The notes beneath the pieces were generated by a model. It saw only the letters and a program-made list of their open reading frames with translations. It had not been told where the DNA came from and ran no database searches. A program made the position numbers and the translations under genes. Shown piece after piece: positions 1 through 11,747 of a stretch of 64,000 nt of DNA (position 1 is the first letter of the stretch; every line of letters starts with the position of its first letter). This stretch comes from Hysterium pulicare CBS 123377. Taxonomy: Eukaryota; Ascomycota; Dothideomycetes; Hysteriales; Hysteriaceae. Where the stretch lies: NCBI GenBank assembly GCA_000467715.1, contig AJFK01000462.1, positions 1-64,000 on the forward strand, read 5' to 3'.

Positions 1-1134
1 GACTTTTATCTTGCTTGCGAAAGTAACTTTGATGCGAACTTACTGTATTTAGAACATAACAGTGTTTACATAGATTGGGCCAGAAAAGTTTCTGTTGTAT
101 GATGTTGAGAATTTCGTAGTTCAATAGAGTATTAAAGTATCATAGGAGTTCTGATTTGTTAGAATACTTTATTGCTATAATCAGCCATCAGCAGTAAATA
201 GTAATGATGAGCCTCATTAGCGACAGATATTCTTCATTAGGTTTTATGATTTCTCCACTCCGAAAGTTATAAGCCCGGGAGTATCTCTACTAGACGTCGG
301 TTGTTAAGTATTCCAGTCCTAGAACCACCAGCAGCAAATAAAGTTAGTGAGCTATACTATTCCCCCAATATCCTTTGAACATCAACGGCTTTACAATTCA
401 ACATCAGTCTATCTACCTAGAAAACTGTTCCCATTTTAGTGGGTATGAAGCAGCCGTTTCGGTGATAATCCTCACTACGGACTATTTCCAAGTTCAATAT
501 GTACTGCACGTACAAAATCTGCCATAGCTAGGCAGCGTTTTGTGTATATTCGTCAACCCAAGCTCGAAAAGTGCAAATCTTACCACGTGATGCGGATTTC
601 TGACGACGAGAAATGGGTTTTCGTCTACGAGATGTGCAAAAACAATAGCTACTCTTTTGAAAACAGTTATCATATCATATGAGCCGCAGGAGCAAACGGT
701 GGTGATGAGCTACATCAACAATCCAATATCCTTCATCAAAGCATTGCGGCTTTGCGATTTAACACAGTCAGGATAACATGTATGAGCAACGAGACCGTCT
801 CAAAATGAATAAACGGGTAGCTCTAGTAACTATGTGCGCTATTGTCCATTTTCAAGAGGGCTTTCCTATTAGCGCCGCAAGTCCATCTCTTCTTACAAAA
901 GAAACGGGCGAAGGCTGGCGAGCACGTGCAGTGAAAGACCTATATATTTTGCACTCTCTCGAGCAGGAAGGTACACCGTTTACGGAGAGAACTCAACTCA
1001 ACCAACTTCGGACTTGCGCTTCACAAAGTACAGCCTGAACTATCTTCACTATACAACATCTGTCATTTTCACTCCGACCAATTTCCCTTTCTACTCCTTT
1101 AAGGCAAACCTCCTTTTTCACCAGTATACCAACA
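1..1134. other. intergenic, no supported gene
   Basis: AT-leaning non-coding stretch at the window edge. Short open frames (for example one of 86 codons at 778-1038) have no recognisable protein features. A TATA-like tract near 942-949 lies about 190 bp upstream of the start codon chosen for the next gene and could serve it. Confidence 0.6.
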
Positions 1135-3374
1135 ATGAATAATATAAGTGATCTCGATTGTAAGTCCTCCTCCATGCATCACGCATCTCGTTTCCTGGTA
1201 CTACTGTATCTTATTCTGACTATATAAAAGCTCCTTTTGCTGTCCACAAGGATCATGCACGTAACGAAGCGGATAAAACTAACTCCTCCAAAAATGGAGT
1301 AAGCATCCAGTCTCGAAGAATTAGAGCAGTATCTGGCGCTAATATCTCTTACAGTTCCCAGCTGGAGTAATTCGTGACGACACGGTGAACCAGAATGCAT
1401 CGTCGCAGCAGCTTGCTCTCAAGAACACGACCAATCTACCACCTCGTAGTCGAGATCGTGACCGTTCTAAGTCACCCCTTCGATGTAAAGAAAATGGTAG
1501 TGCAGCTCCACCAAAGTACCGTGATAGGACGCCCGCCGACCCACGTACTCATGCTCGACACCGCGATCATGTACAGCCACTTGATCAACGTTCTCAGGAG
1601 CCGAACTCTTCCGACCGTTTGTCTAACAAAGCTCACCGTCACCAAGATGAGCATATCCGCGCGACTAAAGCCTTCGTCTATAGTGGGACTGAGGAGGGCA
1701 GCCGCGCTACACGCACTCCTCTCAATCGGGATAGCCATCGCTCGTCAAAAGCTGGCCCGACGGATCCTAAGTCGCCACTCAACTCGACTGAAGGTATTTC
1801 CATTGCTTTTATGGCCCTATTTCCTTCAACTGCTAATCACCACTAAAGCTAAAACATCTTCTAAAAACGAGAGGTATATGACAGCTCGTAAGGCAAACAC
1901 TAGTCCTGTCACTACTAGTCCTATCTCTTCCAACTATACCGCTCCAATCATCGCAATAGCCGCTCCAACAGGAGGCTCTGCCAATGACGACGATGATGTT
2001 ATCAGGAGACCTCCCTCTCTTAGCGCATATCGTAACCACAATAAGCGGAGTCTCGAAACAATGTGCGAGGAGCGTCACCTAAAGTATACGGACAACAAGG
2101 GCAAGTCCTTCATTAAAAAAGACTTGATTGAGCTACTTTGGCAAGATGATGGGGAGTTTGAGGCGCGTTCAAGTTATTCGCAGTGGTCCTCCAGCAAATT
2201 GAGGAGAGAGTATATCAAACTCGAGATTGTACCAGCTGCAGGTGCTCAGACCAGTGAGCTTTCTAAAGCAGATCTCCTCAATGGACTAGTAGAGCATCAT
2301 ATCCACACCCGGGGTCCAAACCATCAGAACGGCAGTCTTTCCAAAGCTCAGCCAAAGAAGACGAATGGTCAGCATGCTCCTCTTAAAGCTAGCAAAACTC
2401 TTCCTAAAGCTACTACGCTCCTTTCTCCACAAGAAACTAGGGTAAAAGCAATGAGTGATGACGAGCTCAAAGCCGAAGCACGAGAAGGCAAGGTATTCGC
2501 AGGATTCATCACATTGATGACTCGCTATCAGCTAGAGCATTGGCTCTTGAACAAAGACAAGTATGGAATCGACCATGCAACTGAGTTGTGGCAAGCAGAG
2601 TTTATCTACTCTCAGCCATTCCTTCGCGATTTGACCAAAGAGCAGCTCGCCATGCGAGTCACGTCGCTCAAGAAGAACAAACTTGATTACAATGAATTGA
2701 TAAAGAAGAGCCGAATCAACCTTATCGCGCGTATAGCCCACGCTGAGAAGTTGCAGGAAATGCAGAGGTCAGGCCAAGGGAGAAAAAACAATGACTCTTC
2801 GTCTTCATCTAGCCTGGTAAGGGACAACGAGGTGGCCGAAGCCGAGCATACATCGACAGATGAGGTTGAGGCCACACCGACCTCCGAGCGAATCAACCGC
2901 TCTCCTACCTCATCTGGACATCGACGTCAGCCCGCTGGTGGATCTGTACATCCGCCGAATCGGGTTGTTGCTTCGGGTGCCGTGTCAAAGAGCAAGAAGG
3001 TCAAAGACGCAAAGCTCTCCAGAAGCCAAAATCAGTCGCAGCTTCTAGCGCATGCTATCAAAGGTTCTGAAGATGCTTCTCATCTACCAAAATGGCCTCT
3101 GACCTATCTGGAAAAGGTTAGACATGCTGCTGAGCTCCAAGCAGAGCGTGAAGCTGAAGCAAAACATGTTGCCGAAGAGAGAAAAGCAAAGCAAGCGGAA
3201 GAGACCAAGAAGGTAGCGTCCATTTACGAACAGAAAATGAAGGAGAGTCGTGAGACATATGCCTTCCTTTCTTCCCATCGCATCAAGCGAACACGCGATG
3301 ATGATGACGAGGAGAAGCCAGAGCCCAGCAAGAAGTCGAAGACTTCCAACCAGCACGGTAGCCTCCAGAGGTAA
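1135..3374 (+). CDS. SAP/HeH-repeat nuclear protein A (hypothetical)
   Basis: Exons are proposed at 1135-1159, 1362-1793 and 1849-3374, giving 660 residues. Both introns have GT-AG ends and a GCTAAT branch site, and phases agree. Residues 20-150 are rich in Arg, Ser and Asp, like an SR-type linker. Four helix-extension-helix-like segments follow, at about 217-250, 260-306, 349-395 and 409-455; the second opens with a Y-x-x-W motif and a Leu/Glu/Arg pattern also seen in proteins D and E. About 569-625 is a Glu/Ala/Lys coiled coil, and the C-terminus has a KRTR...KKSK basic signal, so a nuclear location is likely. SAP and HeH folds bind DNA or RNA in known families, but here that is inference from pattern only. 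A second, unspliced frame also runs open from an ATG at 1395 to the same stop, so the N-terminus is uncertain; I prefer the spliced form because its first 150 residues resemble the charged linkers of the paralogues. Confidence 0.7.
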
Positions 3375-4289
3375 ACCGTCTATATGGGCAATAACTCGGA
3401 ATCACAGAGGTCGACTACTATGTTCCGTCCAGCACATTATATCAAAATCGATTCTCGACACCCTCCACCAGCCTCCATCATCCTCCTCACCAAACATCAA
3501 CAACATATTCAACGACCTATGAGGAAATCTTCACATCAAGGCCTTGCGCCTGACACCTGATCTCTCTACGAAATCAATCCTTATCTCTTTCATCGACTAC
3601 CAATCCGAATTTCGTAAAATATCTCTGCTCAACAACATACCACTGAGGCGATCGCCTTCAACATACGAACTCTTTCTTCTTTATGGCCATGGCTATTGCC
3701 TCATCTATTCGATCGGGCCTCCACAACATATGATGAGCACATGGATATCGCTTCCACTTCTTCTTTTCCAGCTACCCTTCTTTCACAACATTGACATCCA
3801 TGGGTAATTCAGAGGAGGAAACCCGTCGGCGCAACGATGCTTTATTTTTCTTTTCTGCGAAAGTACTGTGCTGCGATTCTTGTATTACTAAAAGTAGTGA
3901 CATCGCCTACATGGGTTGGATCGGGATGTTTTTGTTGTGCTTATATTGGGATTTTGGATAGCACGTTCAAGGAAGTGTCTTCGGAAGTTGGATAAGGATT
4001 GTGGTTGGATACTGTTGCGTTTAGTATAAAATTGATAGGGCATCAACTTGGGGTGCAATGCATGAGACACAATATAAGATGTAGAGAGTGAACTCAGAAA
4101 TCGCCAGTATCATCTCATCGCTCATTGAACATCTGTGTTCATTGATCTAACCTCCAAAGCACGCATTGTAACCAAACTACACACCTCCCTCCTGACCCCG
4201 CATCATAGCCTCCTTCAAATACAGCCAGGGCCCTGAACGCATGGCTACACTCTGACATATATAGTTCATTGTAGCTGAACACGCAAATG
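3375..4289. other. intergenic, 3' flanks of two converging genes
   Basis: The stretch lies between the converging genes at 1135-3374 (+) and 4290-5573 (-). It holds only short open frames without recognisable features and is presumably 3' untranslated sequence of both. Confidence 0.6.
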
Positions 4290-5573
4290 CTATTCAAGCT
4301 CCTCCAACCCACGGGGATATTTTTCTACGAGAGATCTCATCTCTTTCTTCGCCCTGAATAAGGTTATTAGAGTCGGTAAGAAAGCTGTATGTATAAACTA
4401 CTCACAGCTCGCGAAATTTAGTCTCGTTGGGGTAGAGCCCCGAGACAAGAAGATCATAGCGCCTGTGAACAGTAAGCGTTCATATTGATGGGTCATCCTC
4501 GATACCGCAAGGCCGCACTCACAGAGCGTATAAAGCATTTCGATCATCCCAATCGCTGTGTGGCTCTGACATGCCCATTACCTTCTGGTATTCTTCTAGA
4601 AACGGACGCCCCATCCGGTACCGTGGAGCTCGCCAACTACCCAAATCTGATTCGTTGTGGCCCCGGTATGAACATGAGTCGAAGATCATGATTTCGCCAG
4701 TGTCAGCATCCGGCATACAATTTCCTGGCCAAAGGTCTGAATGCACAAGACAGGGCTCGATAGAGCGGCCTCCCGTTTCTAAAGGACGTAGCAATCGTGG
4801 AATGACCTTTGTACATAAACAGTCAAAAAGATCTTGCAATTCTTCATCCTTACCGTGTGCCATGTTCTCGAAATTGAACATAGTTTTCATGGCTTGTGTG
4901 AACCACGTCTCCCACGACGTGGACCAAGCATTGTCGTTTGGAACATTTGCGAGATGGGTTGGAACCGCAAACCCGTATTGCCCGTTCGGAGACTTGCCCA
5001 TGCTGTCTTTGTGGACTTTTGCGATTATATTGACGAATGACCTTACGTCTGGAGGCTCGTCAACCATATCATGGAATTCACAGAGATAGAACCATGTGTC
5101 TGGCTCAGTTTTATATTCTCCGAGTGCAATTGGCTTCGGGACATGACCGGAGCAGTAGTTGTAGTAGGCCGACTCAGACTGGAAAGTGCCTTCTATCATG
5201 CGATGGCCGGCTTCGCCTGATTGGGACTACGAGTGAACTGGCATCAGCAGCTGTAGGAGTGTCTAGGGCGCACTCTACACGTACCTTATTGAAGTATCGC
5301 TTGGTACTTCCATCCGGTAAACGGGTATCGATGCGGAGTGTATCGCACCAGGCGCTTGCTCCAGATGGAACGATGGAAAGGAATTCAGTCCCAGGAGGAA
5401 ATGCTTTCTCTGTTAGCCTCGCCAACGGTATGGGTCGCACCCATTCGAAGCGCATGCTCACCGGCAACGACACTTTCATCTAAGTCCTGAATATACACTG
5501 GGTTCGCTTCGCGCTTGCGCTTCAGCTTTGCAGCATATGCTTCGGCGGGATTCGAAGACACGGTCGCGTTCAT
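4290..5573 (-). CDS. ketosamine-3-kinase / APH-fold kinase
   Basis: Five exons on the minus strand: 5573-5462, 5409-5285, 5226-4523, 4462-4406 and 4353-4290. Phases agree and give 353 residues. The sequence fits the fungal fructosamine/ketosamine-3-kinase family (aminoglycoside-phosphotransferase fold). An ATP-site beta region with the G-A-S-A-W turn lies near residues 55-60, the catalytic loop HSDLWPGN at about 241-248 (Asp 243), and the Mg-binding F-D in IFDSCSYRGH near 262. The family usually reads HGD and FDP at these places, so the Ser replacements are mild departures. Characterised members phosphorylate sugar-derived ketosamines on proteins or small molecules; the substrate here cannot be told. 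The C-terminal LRYDL...LYPNETKF segment is conserved and was recovered only by splicing. A diverged relative lies at 7.9-9.0 kb in the opposite orientation. Confidence 0.88.
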
Positions 5574-5700
5574 TGTCCGGCTGTTGGGAAGGCTGAGGCC
5601 TTGTGTTTAAGTGTGAGCATAACGCCGAAGGTGAGCTGAGCTAAAGGCACAGACGGCGCACGGACGAAGAAAGGTCAACCTTTGGAATGCATAGGGCGGC

Positions 5701-7534
5701 ATGCTTGTCTGGACTGGCGCTGTTGAAGATCAACCCCTGGCTTTTGAATTCAATGAAGACGAGAGCATACTCATGGCCGTCACAAGAGGCAACCAGATGG
5801 TTTTCTGGGATTCTGCCTCGGGAAAGGAGGTGAACGTTTCTACCTTTTCCGATTTTGACGAAGAAGATATGGTGCCCTATCACTATCAGCGACCGCCAAT
5901 ACATGCCGCCTTTTCATCGGGTCTGGATCTCCTTGGAGTTGCTTTTCGGACACGTCCTGTGAGCTTTTGGGAAACAAACACGAGCACTTTCGCGGGCCAG
6001 TATCACAAGTTAGGAGCCATTTATCCGGAACCTTACATTCATGCATTCATCTTCAATCCAGTGCCCGAAATATGTCTGGCTGCAGTTGCGTTTCAAGATG
6101 AAGATATCGCTGTATTTGATCCCTGGTCTCATACTACACATGCAATGGCCCACTCATACTCTTCTTGCCTCTCTGCCTCCCCGAGCGGAACCATTCCTGC
6201 CAGTGGGAGTGCCGAAGGTGTTATCAAGCTTTTCGACTCTGAGACCCTAACCTTTCTGTACCAGATCAATTCCCAAGAGGAGGGCATCCGCTCCCTATCA
6301 TTCAGCATGAACAGCCTACGGTTCTACGATGTTCGCGGAGATCACTGTAATGTCTGGGAGCCTTCCGTGTTAGTAAGGCGTGTCAACTCTAGTGACGATT
6401 CCAGTGTCGATCAAAGCGACAGGGTTACGGATGATCCACATTATGCAACAAATCGCGTTCTGAATGAGGATGAAGAGATCACAGCTATCGCAGCGCATCA
6501 TGATGGTGATTTTGTATTCTGCGGATTCGAAAATGGCTCGGTAAATATTTATTCAACCGCGCACGGAAAGCCCGTGCAAAGTCCCTTCAAGCACTCTCAT
6601 AATATTGCCATCCTTCATTTGAATTGGGATGAACGAGAGAATCGTCTGGTGAGTGCGGACCGCACCGGACATATCCTCATTCATCGACTCTCGCGGGTGA
6701 AGGGTGCACAGCAGCCGTTTGCAATTGACGAAAAGTTGTTGGACAACCGGTCATCCTCAGCCGTTCGACAAATCCTCCTCGACGTACACGGCAGGAAAAT
6801 GCTTCTTGTAACCAACGAGAGGATAGAATTATGGGACCTGGATAATGTCCTCATGGTCAACGAAGACGCGGCCGAAGACACTGACCAGGCCTTGCTCTGT
6901 ACGACGCACCCCCAGGACTCTGTCAAGCTCCTCCTCATATCCGGAGAGCTGGAAGTGAGAACTTACCAAAGGGCGACACTCCAACAGGAAGGGAAGCCGC
7001 AAACATTGTCCTTAGGTAAAAGTTCCTCACCAGGCCTCATAGTGTCTCAATCTGACGAACTCCTCACGAGGCCGAAATATATGCACTATTTTTGCTAGCT
7101 CTCAAGACAAAGGGCTAGGCTCGAGCTTATGCGTATACCCAAGCCAAGCATTCTCGTTAGACCAAGATGCTATCTCCCCAGTAGCATGCTAAAACGACCT
7201 CGCTAATACTATCAAAACGTTTGTCGGCTGCTTTAAATCACAGCTTGTCTTTCTCGACCACAGCGACTGGATCTGTCCTCTCAACATCGAGAACTTGCGT
7301 CAAAACACAACTTATACGAAACACTTCTTCATACCTCAACAGTGGCAGGGCAGTGTGAACAGTATGCTGATGCTGGTCACGAAACGAGGTGGTGTTGTTC
7401 TGGTCAGTATGGACGAACTGGCTATTTTCCAAGGCGAATTGAATTTCGAGGAGTCTGTGAATGTTTCGAATACTGCGCTGCCTTCTTTGATTAGACGTTC
7501 GTCCTTGAAAAAGAGTATATGCAGTCCTTCCTAG
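5701..7534 (+). pseudogene. C-terminal WD40 remnant of a STAND/NLR-type protein
   Basis: An open frame of 465 codons at 5701-7098 encodes WD40-like blades. It includes the stretch ending C-N-V-W-E-P-S-V-L-V-R that is typical of the C-terminal sensor half of large fungal NACHT/WD40 proteins. The usual end of that protein (QLVFLDHSDWIC, then HFFIPQQW, then a final VLVSMDELAIF block) continues to 7534, but in another frame: a one-base shift occurs near 7085 and a stop lies at 7190. No HET, NACHT or NB-ARC part exists upstream; the kinase gene on the other strand begins only 127 bp away. The 5' two thirds of the ancestral gene are therefore missing and the rest is decaying. Members of this family act in self/non-self recognition and programmed cell death; this copy is most likely non-functional, although the 465-codon part could still be expressed. 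Confidence 0.75.
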
Positions 7535-7877
7535 GCCGACATTCATATATCTTCGACTATATTATTCCAGGTGCAACTTTAGTTTCACATGTGCAGCGTT
7601 CTCCATTTTACATAGCATATCTGCGATACCCACCAGATTATCTCTTATTTGGGAGTTTCCGGAACTTATACAAGCATCTTGCAATTCGCTGTCAGTTCAA
7701 CACTAGCTTCGCGATAGTTTCTGACACAATTCATTTTCAACGAGCTAGGGACTTAACCTCAGGTATGGGGCTGGAATGAGAGATAATATATCGGTATGGA
7801 GGAATCGTCGGGGAGAGAGTACGGAGCTACCGCCCAACATACCAAGTGAATATTGGACTGAATAGGGGTAGAGAAAA
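7535..7877. other. intergenic, no supported gene
   Basis: An 86-codon open frame at 7519-7779 shows no family features. The stretch separates the NLR remnant from the second kinase copy. Confidence 0.5.
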
Positions 7878-8993
7878 TGAATTGGGACGTTGATCATGCC
7901 TCAAAGCTCTACCATGCGGTGCCAAAGTTGTTACCGCTCAAGGGCATGGAGCGAGCAATTGGAACAAAACTGGATATATTGAGTTTCTTGACAAAGACTC
8001 CAGTACAAAGCGATGGTTCTTAAAGGTAAGTGGTACTTCAATTCTTTGATTATCGGATAACCGCAAATAGATGGCTTTTGGAGAGCGCGGCGGTGCTGTG
8101 GTGCATGGAGAGTACGAATCTATGCTCGCAATATGTGCAGTATCTCCTTCACTTGCACCGCATCCTATATGTTGGGGTCCTTGCTCTGAATCTGATAGCT
8201 ACTTCTTTCTGTTGGGATTCCATAACTTGAAGACCGGCATCCCTTCCATTCCCGAATTTGTGAAGGCGGTGGCCAAGTTGCATGAAGAAAGCGACTCTCC
8301 CACAGGCAAGTTTAGCTTCCATGTTACGACTTATAACGGCACTCTCGAGCAGGATAATACCTGGACGGGTTCGTGGGAAAGGTTCTTCGCGAAAGGTACG
8401 GTGCGACTGCTCGCATTAGAGGGAGCAGCAAGAGGTCCAAGTGAAGACCTACGCCATCTATCAATGATTCTTCTTGAAAGATTCATTCCACGGCTTTTGC
8501 GACCACTGGAGACTCATGGCCGGATTGTCAAGCCCAGCCTACTTCATGGCGATCTTTGGATCGGTAATGTGGCTACAAACAAGACAACGCAGCAACCCAT
8601 GATATTCGATTTCTCGGCTTATTATGGTCATCACGAATGTGAGTCTAGCATGTGCTCGGCGCTGATTCAAGTGTTATTTTCTCACTAACTGCAATAACTC
8701 AGACGAGCTCAGTACTCTCAGACCGATGAACAGCCAGTGGAGCCGAGATGGTATCGAGAATTATTATAAATGCGTCCCAAAAGATAAGCCAGAGGAAGAT
8801 TGGGATGCTCGTAACGCCTTGTACGCCCTGTATGCACACATTTTGCATTTTCTTGTAAGGCTATTCTCTTCCGACACTGAACAGTCGTACATATATAATT
8901 GACTCCGCACTGTATCCCGATATCCGGAAATATCGGCAAACGTATGCGTCTCTATCCTTTTACGGTGGTATCGGCTTTCCGGTGCATATTTGA
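7878..8993 (+). pseudogene. second ketosamine-3-kinase copy, probable 5' frameshift
   Basis: Exons 8071-8638, 8703-8829 and 8885-8993 join in phase through GT-AG introns. They give a kinase body with HGDLWIGN (catalytic loop), IFDFSAYYGHHE and the family C-terminus ALYAL-RTYIIDSALYPDIRKYRQ. An upstream exon ends at 8025 and carries H-G-A-S-N-W-N-K-T (ATP-site turn), preceded in frame by a LKALPCGAKVV segment. The likely start ATG at 7878 (MNWDVDHA) reads into that segment only after a one-base shift near 7895-7905. So either the copy is frameshifted, or it starts elsewhere (for instance at the ATG at 8071, which would lose the ATP-site region). The catalytic Asp is intact, unlike in a fully dead copy. 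It is in inverted orientation to the kinase at 4.3-5.6 kb. Confidence 0.7.
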
Positions 8994-9468
8994 AACCAAG
9001 TCACATGCAATATTTTCCATATCACTTAAGTTGCGGATTCGACCGTGTTTGCACCTTCCTAAGTCTACTTCACCTCCAGCTCGCCCGCCAAGTCTCAGCC
9101 TCGTGCCCTGTATCGAAATGAGTGGGGGCTCCCACCAATGGCCATTGTTTATATGCATGAAAGCGATTCTCTTACCAAATGGGAATCACTATTCGCATAA
9201 AAATCAAAAACCTGGTTGAAGGACGTGGTCACGCGGGAAGGATGAGGCTCAACGAATGACGACGCTTGCAAAGCTGAGGATCCAGTAATGAGATACTTGT
9301 TAAGCTGGTCGGCAGTAGGTCTATCTATGTATCACATCATTCTATGGCAAAGATGAATCCCGTACAGTTGTCGTCTCTTGTACAGCAGTTGATCAGCTAC
9401 TGTGGCGGCACTTCGGGTTGCTGACGAACAAAACTTATGCCAACGAGCAGTGTGCTGGGAACATATGT
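8994..9468. other. intergenic, no supported gene
   Basis: No coding or RNA feature could be supported here. On the minus strand this is where the rest of the HAD phosphatase fragment should lie, but I could not recognise it. Confidence 0.5.
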
Positions 9469-9735
9469 TCATGGAACGATCGGACATGCGCCGCTAGCAC
9501 GATTACCCGTTTGTGGATTATTTAACGGCCAGAGGAGGAGATTTTGGGATTTGGTTGAGGGAATGGAAGGAAAGCCTCTGCCATAGGGTTGGGATGATGT
9601 GTATGTCAAAGGGCCTTCTTCTGTTTCCATTGCGCTCACGAGAAAGTCATTACTGTCCGTGGTGGTTATTGTTCCGTCAAAGTCGGTGAAGAAAATGATC
9701 TTTGGCCTTGTTTCCAGATCTTCCAAGATGGACAT
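9469..9735 (-). pseudogene. N-terminal fragment of a HAD-superfamily phosphatase
   Basis: The frame contains I-F-F-T-D-F-D-G-T-I-T followed by D-S-N-D-F-L. This is motif I of the fungal phosphoserine-phosphatase-like HAD family, with nucleophile Asp and acid/base Asp in DFDGT. After D-S-N-D-F-L a GTGAGC sequence could be a donor, but I could not find the cap domain or motifs II-IV within the next 500 bp, and the frame ends after 89 codons. The family protein is usually 240 residues or more. I read it as a truncated or decayed copy. The frame stays open to an ATG at 9861, but the family start is better placed at 9735. Confidence 0.5.
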
Positions 9736-9908
9736 GGTAAAGACGAAAGCTATAAACACGATGCAGTATTGGAGTAGGCTGAGTCTAGGTACCTTTTGTA
9801 CTTCATCACTTGACGTAAGCTGCGGCGGGACCAGGGTACCTATATAAGTGTGACGAGGCAACGCTCAATGATTCTAACTTTCTTAGCTTCCATCACCACG
9901 ACTTCGAG

Positions 9909-11372
9909 ATGGCTTTGGATAATAACGATAAATGTCTCCGAAAGACGGCCGCCGTCGCTATGGACGGACCTAAGCAGAATGACAACCCAACGCAGAGCAC
10001 TCAGCATTACTCGATCTTCAGCTCCACCCAAAAGGACTTGATTGCATATGCATGCTCTATATCCGCAGTGTTCTCTACGGTCTCTTCTTTTATTTTACTT
10101 TCCTGCCATCACTGCTGTAGCGGAGTCTTTGGAAGTTTCGATCCAATCCGTTAACTTTACCATCACATCTTACCAAATCATATCTGGAATCGCACCTTTG
10201 ATATTTGGCAGCATGGCCGATCAATCAGGACGACGCCCGACCATGCTCCTAACTTTGACCTTGTATTTCGGGGCCAACGTCGGACTTGCCTTGACAACTA
10301 GCTATGTGGCGCTTCTAATTATGCGATGCGTTCAGAGTGCAGGAGCGTCGAGTAGCATTGCCATCGCCTACGGAATTATTGCCGACATCTCCACGCCGGC
10401 CGATAGAGGCTCTTACGTTGGGGTTCCTTTTAGTTTTACCAATGCTGCTCCTTGCTTAGGCCCCGTTCTTAGTAGCGTCGTTTCTAAACAGCTTTCCTAG
10501 CGTTAGATCTTTTGGCTACTTGCCATCGTATCTAGCGTTCATTCGGTATGTCTTACGCTATTCCTCCCGGACACTTGCCTTAATGTCGTCGGAAACGGCT
10601 CAAACACACCAACAAATCTAATACATCGGTCATTGTTCTCAATTTTGTCCAGTCGAAACCGCCGCGGCCCGTTTTGTTCTCGGCTGGCAAGCCAACGCCT
10701 AGACCTACCGAATCCTTTCACTTGCTTGAAAGCTCTTTCGAACCTATCGAATTCTATCGTCGTACTTGTCGGAGGGATAACATACACAACATTTCAGTGC
10801 CTTGCAGCGTCACTTTCGGCTCAGGTCATCGACGTCTATTCGTTAAATTATCTCAATGCAGGCTTGACATATCTTTCAGCTGGGATTGGCGGTATCCTGG
10901 CTGCATTACTCACCGGAAAATTGCTCGACTACGACTATCGCATGATGGTCCACAAGAGAGCTGTGGCGACGGCAGACGACCACGGCTTTCCGATAGAAGA
11001 AGCTAGGCTGCGCTCGATTTTCCCCACAATATTGCTTAGTGCTACCGCAACGGCAGCATATGGGTGGCCCTCCATGCTAAATTCCATTTAGCTGTCCTGC
11101 TTGTCATCCAGTTTTTCTCTGGCGCCTCACAAGTCTTTGTTTTTGTTTTTGTAGCGTGTGGCACTCTCTTGACGGAACTGAATGCCTCTAAAAGTGTCGC
11201 AGTACAGGCTAGTTATAACCTAGTTCGTTGCGCGCTCAATGCTGCAGGGCTTGCAGCACTGGAGGCGATGATTCAGGGCGCGGGGATTGGCTGGTGTTTC
11301 ACTGTTTTTGCTGCCTTGCAAGCAGGGTGTACACTTTTACTTTATGTCTTGAAGCAGAGCGGCGAGAAGTAG
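9909..11372 (+). pseudogene. MFS drug/polyamine-type transporter, broken
   Basis: The order of pieces is that of a 12-helix major facilitator of the fungal DHA1 group. An N-terminal tail begins at the ATG at 9909. A first half contains G-S-M-A-D-Q-S-G-R-R-P (the loop 2-3 signature), M-R-C-V-Q-S-A-G-A-S-S-S and G-P-V-L-S-S-V. The remnant of the loop 6-7 region follows, then helices 7-12 ending at 11372. The pieces lie in different frames: a shift near 10095, a stop at 10498 with another just after, and a shift near 11065. None of these points looks like a good intron. The gene is therefore dead or badly sequenced. It stands 375 bp from the O-methyltransferase 3' end and may once have exported that pathway's product. 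Confidence 0.75.
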
Positions 11373-11747
11373 CGTGCATCTGCGACGTGAAAGCCTCTCA
11401 GTTGGATGAGAGGAAAAGTGTGAAACTCGGGGAGAGTAAAGAACCAAAATGTCTCCTTCGTAACGAATTGAAAAAGTATGTGGCAAACCTTAAGAGATGA
11501 AATGCATCCCTATAATGAGTATATCATTAGTCGCTCTTTAACCACACACCTAGGCTGTTTCGTGGGAAGACTGAAAGATAATCGCGTTTTCATGTCGGCG
11601 ACTCACATCTGGAAGGACAATAAGAAAGCCTTCCCATATTTCCGATGAATACAAAGGATAGAACTATTAAGCTGAATGATGACGGAGAGGGGATGGTATC
11701 TACATAAGCGAAACCTACGCAGGCAGGGGCCGGCCCCCGCTTGGCCG
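11373..11747. other. intergenic, no supported gene
   Basis: Lies between the converging ends of the broken transporter and the O-methyltransferase. An open frame continues at 11228-11500 without family features. Confidence 0.5.

Noticed and set aside
7519-7779. 86-codon frame after the NLR remnant
   Set aside because: No features, A/T-rich, overlaps the end of the remnant.
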